The notes beneath the pieces are model-generated. The model did not search any database, was not told the DNA's origin, and worked only from the letters and a program-made list of their open reading frames with translations. The position numbers and the translations under genes are program-made. A stretch of DNA of 64,000 bases from assembly GCA_014529385.2 (NCBI GenBank), contig CM043966.1, forward strand, positions 87,510,087 to 87,574,086. Direction: 5' to 3'. Positions 31,950 to 41,750 of the stretch are shown here, in pieces. The first letter of the stretch is position 1. Each line of letters starts with the position of its first letter. Origin of the DNA: Adiantum capillus-veneris (Eukaryota > Streptophyta > Polypodiopsida > Polypodiales > Pteridaceae).

Positions 31950-33685
31950 TGTTCTTTTAGGGACAAGCGCGGTACGCATGCCCTTGTTCGTGTTAGGAAA
32001 TAAGACGTAGCTAAATAGCTAATTGAGTAGATTACTTAATGGAGAGAGACAGATTTACATACACGAGATTATAGAGTAGAGAGAGAGAGAGAGAGTACAC
32101 ATGATATACGTGGTTCACCCAATGTGGGCTACGTCCATGGGAAAGCAGCCACTCAATGGCTTTAGTACTTCAAAACAAGAAGTAGTTTACAAAGGGATTA
32201 TACCCTTAATGGAGCTCCCGCCTTGCTTCACTCTCACCACCTCACACTCACCTTGTTGCATCAACTTCACACTATGAAATGTGTGTAGAAATGGCCTCCT
32301 TTTATAGGCCAAAAGAGCTGCCCTCTCTTATGAGAGGCAGCCATGTGTAGCCGCCCTTGTGCGAATAAGTCCAAATCGGACCCTCCAATCCGCCCATGTG
32401 TGGCCGCCCTTGAGAAGACAAGTCCGCTTTTGAATTCGGCCACCAGCCATTGACTTTCAACCACCGGCCACCGGCCAACCGACCGGTTGTTTTCCGACCA
32501 CTTTTCGGCCGCCGTCCGGCCATAATATTCCGGCGAGGGGAAAAAAAAGTCTCGGGGGTCTTTGCCCCCGAGGCCCCTAAAGTTGCCCCTGATTTTTGAC
32601 TGTGAAAATTTTGGTTTCCGGTGAGTGATTTTACTTCACGCACGATGGTTTCTCCTCATAATGGGGGACTTACAATTGTGCGCTTTTACCACAGAAAATT
32701 ACAAGGGTAAATTAGGCTCCATACTTAACAGTTCGCCGCACTTGAAACACCAGTTATCCTTGCGATAACGCTCAAGCTCTTCAGGAGAGAGTTTTTTCTT
32801 ACCTTTGTAAACTCCCTTCTCTTTAGCTTTGTTGGAGTTGCCCTTAGGAGACTTTTGGACAAAGGCCAAAACTTTGTCCGTAGCACCAAAGGTGCCATCA
32901 TAGGTAAGGAAAGAGATGCTCTTCCCTCCCTCTTTGAACTTTTTCAGCTTGGACGACCTCTTCCATGCGGCATAGGATTTCCTATGGACTCTTCTTTTTG
33001 ATGGTTCAAAGGTTGCACCATCACTTTCTTCTGAAGGTGAAGAATTTGAAGAAGGTGGAGAAGAGGATGACCTCTTTCTCGCTTTTTTCTTGTCTTGATC
33101 TTCGTCGTCTTCACCATCACTTTCATAAGAGGAAGAGGATGAAGAAGATGGAGAAGAGGGTGTCCTCTTTCTCGCCTTTTTCTTCTCTTGATTTTTATCA
33201 TCCCTCTTTGAATTACGGTGTGGAGAAGGGTGCGATGGTCTTCTCCGCTTTGGTGGTGATGGAGAGCGTTTAGCCCGCCGTCTTCGTGGAGCCATCTCCG
33301 CCGAGGTGGCGGGAGACTCACTTCTTTCTCGTTCCTCAGGTGGAAGCTCTTGAGTTCTCCTTTCAGAAGGAGATGCATCATCAAGAAGTAAATTCTTGAG
33401 CCCTTCGTATGGATTCTCTTCTTCTTCCCGAATCAGAGAGAGACCTCTTTTGGAAGTCTCACAAGGAGGCTTCCTAGGTGTTCTCTCATCATGGTGATGA
33501 GCTTGGAGAATCCCGTGAGCATGGAGCTACCGTTGCACTTCACTTTGGAGAGATGGGTTGCCCATGGCTTGTTGAAGCCTAGAAACAAGATAGTTAACAA
33601 GCATCGGAGCATCATTAGTAGCTTGCTCATTAGCAAAATCAAAGTTATCAACAATAATTTCACTCTCTTTACTATTGTTAGCCAT
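31950..33685 (-). pseudogene. G1 gag, split by a solo LTR
   Basis: The ATG at 33685 gives MANNSKESEIIVDNFDFA, with an in-frame stop about 50 codons in. The frame used from 33295 encodes a very basic, serine-rich region with two similar modules (KKKARKR, then a Ser run, then ESDG), then SISFLTYDGTFGATDKVLAF, a Gag-core start. It then jumps to KSPKGNSNKAKEK, so most of the capsid seems deleted. It ends in a CCHC knuckle whose first half (CFKCGE) lies right of the solo LTR and whose H-X4-C half lies left of it. A TAA follows the last Cys. Confidence 0.75.
31991..32730 (-). repeat. Solo LTR inserted in the G1 gag zinc knuckle
   Basis: 740 bp, plus-strand TGTTAGGAAATAAG...CATACTTAACA, with a perfect TSD GTTCG at 31986-31990 and 32731-32735. 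G3 (near 63213) shows the site without insertion. No internal region, PBS or purine tract is attached. In the minus sense there is a CTATAAAAGG promoter-like box at about 32304-32312, so its transcription direction is probably minus. Family not otherwise represented in the window. Confidence 0.93.
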
Positions 33686-34089
33686 TCTAACAACTTTTAG
33701 GTGTAAACTTTTTAGGTGTACTTTGGCACTTCAAGCCCTAGTTGCTACTCCTCTTTACCCCTTTAGAAAAAGCACTCAAGCTACTGTACCCGTGGCTCGA
33801 ATACCATTAATTGCAAGGAATAGAAGAGAGGGTCGTTCAACACCAAAACAACACCAGCTCCTGTCAAGCTTCTAATAGCTCAATAGTGGTTAGACCGTAG
33901 GCAAGCCCCGTAGGACTCCACTATTAAGACCATAGCTCTCGACGGTGATGCCAAGTTAGCTGCACGAAGGCAGACGCACTACAAGACTGAAAAATCCCTA
34001 TTCTACTTACTCACAGGCAATTAATAATACCAACCATTTATAGCTAGCGTGAGGACCTCCCTTCTTGAGCAAGAAAAGAGAAATCTTGT
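33686..34089 (-). other. G1 untranslated leader
   Basis: About 0.4 kb between PBS and the gag ATG. I see no features in it beyond the PBS. Confidence 0.5.
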
Positions 34090-34101
34090 GCTCTGATACC
34101 A
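34090..34101 (-). other. G1 primer-binding site
   Basis: Minus-strand TGGTATCAGAGC one base inside the 5' LTR, complementary to initiator tRNA-Met. Confidence 0.95.
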
Positions 34102-34102
34102 A

Positions 34103-35143
34103 TGTAACATTTAATGGCCTAAAAACTTGTGTGTAGCGGAAATTAGCATGAACATAGTGGGCATTTCATTACAATAGATTCCTAATGAGAATTACAAGAG
34201 TGCTTGGGTGGAGAGAGAGCAACAAAAAGCATAACACCTAGTTAGATAGCATGAACAATACTTTCAAAAGAGAGAGAAATTAAGCTATTGACATCAGTTG
34301 AGGACTGGATTTTCATGGAGCCGGTCCCCCCTCCAAAAGGCTTTGTATTATGGTTTCTCCCATCAAGAGAGACATTGTACAATACAATTCTTTGTGTTCC
34401 TTCAAGACTAGCTAGTGCAATGAAGATGAAAGCTTCATGCACTAAGCAAAACACTTATCAAACACAACATCAATTATCCCCGGTCTCAGACCCAAGCCCT
34501 CACACACCTTCGAAGATGGTGAGAGCTAGCAGGGTATGAGAGTAGATTGAGAGGAAGAAGGAGTAGTCTTACGAGAAAGATGTACATCTCCTCACATAAT
34601 CACTCATATTAGCATAGCTTAGCTTAGTAATTAGCATGGTAGAGGAGATGAGCATGCATTGAAGCTTGGCTCTTGGTTGGATTTGCATCACAAAGTCAAG
34701 AGTTGTTGGTGTAGGCCTCCCTTCTCACAAGCTTGGAGTAGGTGATAAGCTTTCCATTAAAGCTTGAGAAGGAGAGAGAGTCTTCTTTTATTCACACATG
34801 AGATTGTGTGAGTGTGAGTGTGATAATGCCTTGCAAAACTCAGCCACCTCTCTCTCTTGGTCGACCCCTCTTGCTAATTGCTCATGCTCTACTCTCATTG
34901 GACCTCCCCACGCCTAGCCAATGGTAATTAAGCAGTATAAGTGATAGCCTTCTGACATGTGTCCCCCTTTCCCCTTTTGTGAGAGGTTTAGGTAATTTAA
35001 TAATTCAACTAAACTCTCATTGGACCCCTTTGCCTCCTGGCCAATAGGAATCAAGCAAGCCATTGGGCTGCTGAAAGCTCATTGGACCCCTTGGGAGACT
35101 GTCCAATAGTCTTCTAGAGGACTTATTTCTCATTGGTTCTTCC
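34103..35143 (-). repeat. G1 5' LTR, outer end missing
   Basis: Matches 20801-21843 at roughly 98%, then stops at CATTGGTTCTT, where H integrase sequence begins. About 0.7 kb of the U3 end is missing, which would remove the promoter side of the LTR. Confidence 0.9.
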
Positions 35144-35850
35144 TTGACCTTGATTTTGATATCATGCCACTGTTTTCTTCTTTGCTGACAACTTCTTGTT
35201 CCAACATGGCCCTTTATCTAATCTTGTCCAAGTACAACAAGTCGCCCAACCTTTGCTTCATATTCTGGTTGAAGTCCATGCCATGTGCTATTGCCAGTCT
35301 TAGACTAGGAATGGAAAAGTCTACTGGAACTATTGCCTTCATTCCATACACCATTCTGAAAGGTGTCATGCCAATCGTAACCTTATTTGCAGTCCGATAA
35401 TCCCATAGTGTTGTCTGGAGTTTGGCATCCCACTAATGTGGTTCCTTCTAAACTATCTTTGCGAGAATGGTCTTGATGGTTTTGTTGCTGCTTTCTACCT
35501 AACCATTGCACCTTGGATAATAAGACGTATATTTTTTTTGCTTAACTAAAAAGATCTCAGTCAGTATCTGGATGGTTTTATTCATGAAATGTGTTCCTTG
35601 ATTTGAGACAATGTTGATTGGACATCCATATATGCATATGTTGTTTTCATACAAGAATATACTTGTTAATCTGGTAGTGTTATCTGGTAAGGCTTTGGCT
35701 TCAACCCACTTGCTGACATAACATGTGGCCCTGATGATGTACCAATTCTTCCTCGGAGTAATCTTCTTAAATACCCCAATAAAATCCAAACCCCATTTCA
35801 TGAATATTCCCAGTGGGATGCACTGGAGTTAGTGGTGTCATATCAGCTCA
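35144..35850 (-). pseudogene. Element H integrase, C-terminal two thirds
   Basis: From about 35801 the frame reads MKWGLDFIGVFKKITP, YVSKWVEAKALPDNT, GCPINIVSNQGTHFMN and YYPRCNG. It then runs on through TPFRMVYGMKAIVPVDF to KQWHDIKIK at the G1 junction. This is a gypsy integrase core and C-terminal region. The catalytic Asp at SNQG is Asn-Gln-Gly instead of the usual Asp-Gln/Arg-Gly, and stops are present. The integrase is cut at 35143 by the G1 junction. Confidence 0.85.
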
Positions 35851-36370
35851 TGTTGGCCTTCCCATCCTTTGGCGAATGTCACAAGTCTTACAGAATGCTC
35901 TGACATCTACCATCATAGTTTGCCACCAAAGACGTGCTTGGAGGATTTTCTTATTGTAATATTATAGAGAAATGCCCCCTTGCATCTCCATTATTAGCTT
36001 CAGTAACGACTAGCAGCCTTTCTTTCATTTGTACACACTAACGAAGTACACCATCAATGCCTAATCTATGCAGGGATCCACTAGTGATGTTAAATTTCAA
36101 AATTTTTATGATCAATTCCTTTTTCTTGCTTTGGACCAATCCTATGGAACTCCCATTTGAAGGAAATCATAGACATCTTGCCATTCTAAATATGGTCCGT
36201 ACTTTAGAAAAGTTCAACATCTACTAGCTTGTCTCTTAGTGATGCTTCAGAGTAACCTTCTATGCTTCTGGAAAGAAAGTCAACACCACAATGTGTTTTG
36301 CCACGTTATGGAAAATTTTGAATTCAACTCCATCAGGGACATCATTCATCTAATTAGCCTTCCCTGAATA
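35851..36370 (-). pseudogene. Element H integrase N-terminal region, decayed
   Basis: Fragments of the zinc-binding and spacer region are visible (LLVVTEANNGDARGH and a CQ-containing stretch) but are broken by several stops. I cannot give exact domain limits. Confidence 0.4.
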
Positions 36371-36680
36371 ATATTTTTGTTAATTAGAAAAAGGAGTGCC
36401 TGATGGTCCACATAGAAATGAAACAGCTTTCCCTGTAGATAATGCATGAGCTTTGTAGCACTAAACACCATTCCCAGTACTTCTCTTTCAGTGGTAGAAT
36501 ATCCTTGTTCAACAAGGCTGAATCTGCGACTAGGGAAGTAGACTGGCTAGTCGATTTTTCCATCAGGATGGGCTGGTATAGCTCCCATCGCCATTCCAAA
36601 AGCATCCACATGCACATGGAAAATCACATCCTAGTTCGGTTAACGAAGGACTGGCTTTCTGCTGATCGTATCCTTTAAGG
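36371..36680 (-). pseudogene. Element H RNase H
   Basis: The minus strand reads VHVDAFGMAMGAIPAHPDG, then GYSTTEREVLGMVFSATK and FYVDHQALLFLIN. These are the D, E and D segments of a gypsy RNase H. Frame changes occur between them. Confidence 0.75.
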
Positions 36681-36839
36681 ACTGGAAACTTTGTTCACAT
36701 TCCTCAGTCCAAATGAATTTATTTCCTTTCTTGGTCGATTCATATAGAGGCAATGCTTTAACTGCAAACCTATGAATGAACCTCCTATAAAAGTTGATAT
36801 ATCATAGAAAGGAACTCAATTTTGATACTGTTGTTGGCT

Positions 36840-37490
36840 CTCTGGCATGCTGAACTCACTTGAATTTGTCATTAGCCATTTCAATATCATTTATGGAAAT
36901 AATATGTCCCAAAAGCTATCCCTTCCATACCATAAACACTGATTTAAAGGGGTTCAGACATGTCCTATTCTCTCTGCACCTTTCAAAGACCATCTCCAGA
37001 AATGATAAATGCATTTCTTTAGTGGAGAAAACGGTAAAGTCATATACAAATATGGCCAAAAACATATGCAAAAACTCACTAAAAATTCCTATCATACATC
37101 TTTTAAAAGTCATTGGAGCATTACACAATCCAAATGGCATTACCAGGTACATAAATGCTCCCCATTAGTGATGAATGTAGTTTTGGTCCGATCCTCAGGT
37201 GCAATCTTCAGTTGATTGTAGCCACTATATCCGTCCATGAAGCTGTACATTTTGTGGCCTGCAATCTCATCCTATAACATGTCTAAAAAGGGTAGTGGAA
37301 AAGGATCCTTAATTTTTTGAGCATTCAACTTCCTGTAGTCCACACATACTCTTAGCTTCCCATTCTTTTTGGGAACTACCACTATTGGAAACAACCAACC
37401 ACCACTTGCTACTTCTGTTATGAACCCAGCTTTGAGAAAATTGTCTATCTCCTTCTTGACTTTCTTGGCATAAGTGCGGTTCATTTTCTA
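36840..37490 (-). pseudogene. Element H reverse transcriptase
   Basis: YAKKVKKEIDNFLKAGFI and SPIVVVPKKNGKLRVCVDY-type text (37484-37272) is followed by a stop, then FMDGYSGYNQ and EDRTKTTFIT. Further on are YLVMPFGLCNAPMTF (37152) and AIFVYDFTVFSTKEMHL. The DGYSGYNQ and MPFGLCNAP motifs are typical of Tat/Athila RT. The catalytic dipeptide is degraded: the expected V-D-D reads V-Y-D. Confidence 0.85.
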
Positions 37491-37804
37491 TCTTTGTAAT
37501 GTGATTGGCTTGGCATCGGGCTTCAGTGGTATTCTATGTTGGCACATTCTGGATCTACTCCTTTTAGGTCAGTATGTTCCCAAGCAAACAAATCTTTGTA
37601 TTTCTAGAACAGTGCCTTGGATTTCTCTTTGTTCTCTAGCTTCAAATGCTTATTGATTTTAATCATTATAAGGCTTTCCTCTGAGCCGAGATGCCATTCC
37701 TCCACTTCTTGATTGTCTGGAAGCAACAAATTTGTCCCTCCTCCCTTTCATTCAGCCATTGATTCAGCTTCCTTCTCAGTTCGAATACCCTCACCATAGT
37801 CATT

Positions 37805-38478
<674 letters not shown>

Positions 38479-38490
38479 TGCCCCCCTTCC
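38479..38490 (-). other. G2 polypurine tract
   Basis: Minus-strand GGAAGGGGGGCA directly before the 3' LTR. Confidence 0.85.
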
Positions 38491-40094
38491 TGATGTAGAT
38501 TCCGTCCTCGGAAGCTATTGAGTTGAAGCTCGTTCGTCGAGGTGGAAGAGCATTTGAGATGAATGTCCTTAGCCTTCTTCAGTCACTGCAAAATCAAACA
38601 ACATTGGCACAGTAATTGCATTCTCATAAGCGATTAAAAAGCATATGTAGTTTTAGGCAGACAAATTGATTGGTAACAAAATTTTAAACAATTTGTCAGC
38701 AATAAACATTAAATTGCAATGTAATCAAATGCATAAACAAATGTAAAGGTAAAAAATTAAACAAGTCTGGGGTCGCTAATTTAACGGTCGAAAGGCACTA
38801 GAGATTGACTATTAATACCATGGGTAAGCTTCTTAATTTTCTCTGGTCAATTAAGTTGTTTAATCACGAGAGCGAAGTATTTCATGTTCGAGGGCTGACT
38901 AGAGGCTATACCTAGAAGACTTTGTAGTTAAGCTACGATAAAAGGAATTTCTCATGAAATCATCGCCTTGACTGATTACCTTTTCTTTGACCCCCCAAAG
39001 TCTTTTCACAGTGATTTCATTTTGATGTGTGTGCTTATTTTGTCTACCTTGGGTTTTTTGCTTTTCAAGGAAAAGCACCCACACTGGGAACCTCTAGGGC
39101 TCTAGTACCATAGGCGATACATGTGAGTGAAGTACCCAATCAAGCTGAGATTTCTCTTCCAGCTTAAGATTTTACATTATGGCACTTTGATTTTTTGTTT
39201 GTTCATTTTCAGCATTTTAATTTTGTAACTTTTGGGGGGTCATATAACACTGTTACCCTCCCTAGGCTCATCACATTAGTAAACTCCCTTTATAATACTT
39301 AATCTAAAGGTCAATACGGTCAAGCCCACTAGAAAGCCCTAGTACATTTCGCACAATGCTGCCTAAATCGGATTAAGAACCTAAGTAACCATTGATTATT
39401 AAGAAGGCATTCCCCATGGTATTAAGAGAAGATCTCTAACACCTAGCTTGGTCAAACTAGCTTGGTCGGACTGCTTAATTTTTAAATCTAGACAAGTGAT
39501 TATGACAAAAAATTACATTGAATTTAATGTTTGGTGCTAAACAAATGCGATGAATATTATGCTACCAATCACAATCAAAGCAGAAAAACATGGATGCAAA
39601 AAAGATAAGGGGCAATGCTAATGGACAAGAAACACCTGTTTGTGTTGATGGTCGCGCTTGATTTGAAGTGTGAACGAGAGAAAGATTCCATGAAGGTCCA
39701 AATCCTAACCACGGCAACACGTTCCTGTACACACTAAGAAACACAAAGAATATCTCTAGGAGGCACATCAGTGGGAAAAAGGAACTTTGCTAATCACTCA
39801 ACTCTAAAACAGAAACACTCGAGTGATGAGGATCAAAGGTGTTTTATGACATAGGTTTCTGTTTCAGTGTACCGGATGTGAATGTGTAGGTTTGGTCAAT
39901 GTTTTGACTTTTACTGTGCATACTCATTTGCTAATTGCTCTTGCTCTTTATTTATTTTTTTCGTTTTTTGTGAGTATAAGCCTTTATATATACATTCCCT
40001 AAGATTGGGAGATTGAGAGGTCAGGGAAACAAGGTTGAGAGGGGAGTGAGTGAATGATGACTGTCAGCAAACATTCCCCCCTTCCTTGGGTAGA
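38491..40094 (-). other. G2 non-coding 3' region
   Basis: 1.6 kb between the accessory ORF and the purine tract, in the place of pol. AT-rich, with stops in all frames. I find no recognisable RT, RNase H or integrase text here. It could be a long 3' UTR or a fully eroded segment. Confidence 0.6.
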
Positions 40095-40931
40095 TCACAT
40101 CATTTGAAATGTGCTCGTCACCCTTTGAAACCAATTGTTCCAATCGATAATAGGTGAGGATTTTTGCCAGTAGTTTTCTATTACCTTAGGTGCCTCATCG
40201 AGTTGCAAGGGTGGTAAGGTACTCTCCCAGGATCGAACTTGAAGTGGTTCATCAGGTGATTCTTGAACAATGGGAGGTGTGGATTCCTTTGTAGCTTTAT
40301 GGAGGTCCACTATTGTAGGTGGAGGCTGTGTAGAAGCTTTTACCTCTATGGATGTAATACATGAGGAGCTAGAAGCTTTATCCGTTTTTTCTATGGTTGA
40401 GTTGAGCAAAACAAGCCTTTCTCGCTTGGGAACCCATACTAGCTCCGGATCCGGTGTATAGTGTTCTGTGATTTTCCCTTTCCCACGATCTTTCATCGGC
40501 TTTGTCATCACAGGGTTTGACTCACATGGGTCACGTGACAGGTAAGAACACAATCTACGTTTTGGCACCCAGATTTGATCATTTCCTTGATAGTAGCCTT
40601 GGGATTCCAATAGTCGTTTAGGTATCCACCGCCATGTTTTCTTACATTTCTTGGAGCGTGTGGGACGTTTCTTACAAGGCTTTTGTTTTTTAGCACTAGC
40701 TATGGTCGCTAAAGAGGCTTTAGGGACCCACTTGTATGTTTTCTTCGTTCTTTTAGGATGAGTCTTGTCAGAAGCTATATGCATTGCTTGTAGCATATTT
40801 AAGGGTACAGGCATTTCATCCCCCTCAGGTGTTACCCAAGTCGTCCCCCTGTTTCCCCAAGTGTCTATGGTTGCTGCTAGGTGGATCCAATCCACATTGT
40901 CCGACTCAGTCATCCCAGGTAGTACATCCAT
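40095..40931 (-). CDS. G2 accessory ORF with four WVPK repeats (278 aa)
   Basis: Starts MDVLPGMTESDNV at 40931, where the A of the ATG is the last base of the gag-pro TAA stop (TAATG). The motif W-[VI]-P-K occurs at residues 68-71, 102-105, 121-124 and 166-169. Each is followed by one to three mostly basic residues and a Leu (KASL, KRLL, KRRL, KRERL). Residues 56-106 are strongly basic (KKQKPCKKRPTRSKKCKK), suggesting nucleic-acid binding or nuclear import. The C-terminal third is Ser/Pro-rich and probably disordered. It is intact, unlike gag-pro. No known family is recognised. A structural or nucleocapsid-like role is a guess. Confidence 0.65.
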   Translation of the reverse strand: MDVLPGMTESDNVDWIHLAATIDTWGNRGTTWVTPEGDEMPVPLNMLQAMHIASDKTHPKRTKKTYKWVPKASLATIASAKKQKPCKKRPTRSKKCKKTWRWIPKRLLESQGYYQGNDQIWVPKRRLCSYLSRDPCESNPVMTKPMKDRGKGKITEHYTPDPELVWVPKRERLVLLNSTIEKTDKASSSSCITSIEVKASTQPPPTIVDLHKATKESTPPIVQESPDEPLQVRSWESTLPPLQLDEAPKVIENYWQKSSPIIDWNNWFQRVTSTFQMM

Positions 40932-41750
40932 TAAGGAGAATCTTCCCCAACATCAGTATCCGCTTTACACGTGTAACAATACTGCAATGGGGCCGAGTGA
41001 ACTGTGGTGTCAGATCTATGATCAATTATAAACCTGTTTCCTAAAGGATGTGCTTGACCCGTCACAAGATCCACTCGAATGACAGAATCTTGGAACTGCA
41101 AGTAGACATGGTTTTTAGACCAGTCATGCACCATTTTTGCCTCCCTCATGAAAGGACGTCCTAAGATCATCTCAGATGCCATAGTGTGCTTGGAGAAATC
41201 CATAACAATGAAGGTAACCCTTATTTTATGTCCAAACACCTTGATCTTGAGATCTTCTAGCATCCCAATAGGTTTAACAATAGACCCATTGGCCATCTTC
41301 ACTACTATGGTTGTGGTCGCAAGGTGAGGTCTTCCCATAGTTTCCCATCAATTTTTAGTCACAATGCTAACCCCAACGCCACCATCAAGGATTCCCTTCA
41401 CAGTTAATCCCTTAGTAGTGATTGGTATAGTCGCATTGGATTCATCACCCTCAAAGTATTGTCCCAACTTGTTAACGGGTATTTCTATAACAAGGTTCTC
41501 ATCTAGGTTGGGTTGTGGATCTAAGTGTTCCTCCTCTGTTGGCATCTCCCCAGCTCCATCCATCTGTGCAAATTGTGGTAGCCCAAACTTCAGTTCTCCA
41601 TTGAGGAAGGCTCGAAGAGCTGAGACTAGCTCGGAGTCTCTATATAGTTTGGACATGATGGTGGTTCTAACTTCTGAAGACATGAAATCCATCAATTTGG
41701 CAATGTTTAACGGCGCCTTTTGGCCTTGAGTCCCTTGACGTGGGGAAGAG
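40931..41750 (-). pseudogene. G2 retropepsin domain
   Basis: The minus strand reads TIPITTKGLTVKGILDGGVG, then VSIVTKN, a TGA (41350-41348), then MGRPHLATTTIVVKM, MLEDLKIKVFGHKI and the flap-side ASEMILGRPFM. The catalytic box is D-G-G, as in Tat/Athila-type gypsy proteases, rather than D-S-G. One stop in the frame; no indel. It ends at TAA 40933-40931. Confidence 0.8.

Noticed and set aside
32699-33295. Cellular SR splicing factor gene
   Set aside because: It lies in frame with the G1 Gag core and zinc knuckle, between the PBS and protease of the element, so it is Gag.
38491-40094. Hidden pol remnants in the G2 3' region
   Set aside because: I looked for YVDD/FVDD, DDE-spacing and RNase H text in the six frames and found none. 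A profile search could still find very decayed traces.
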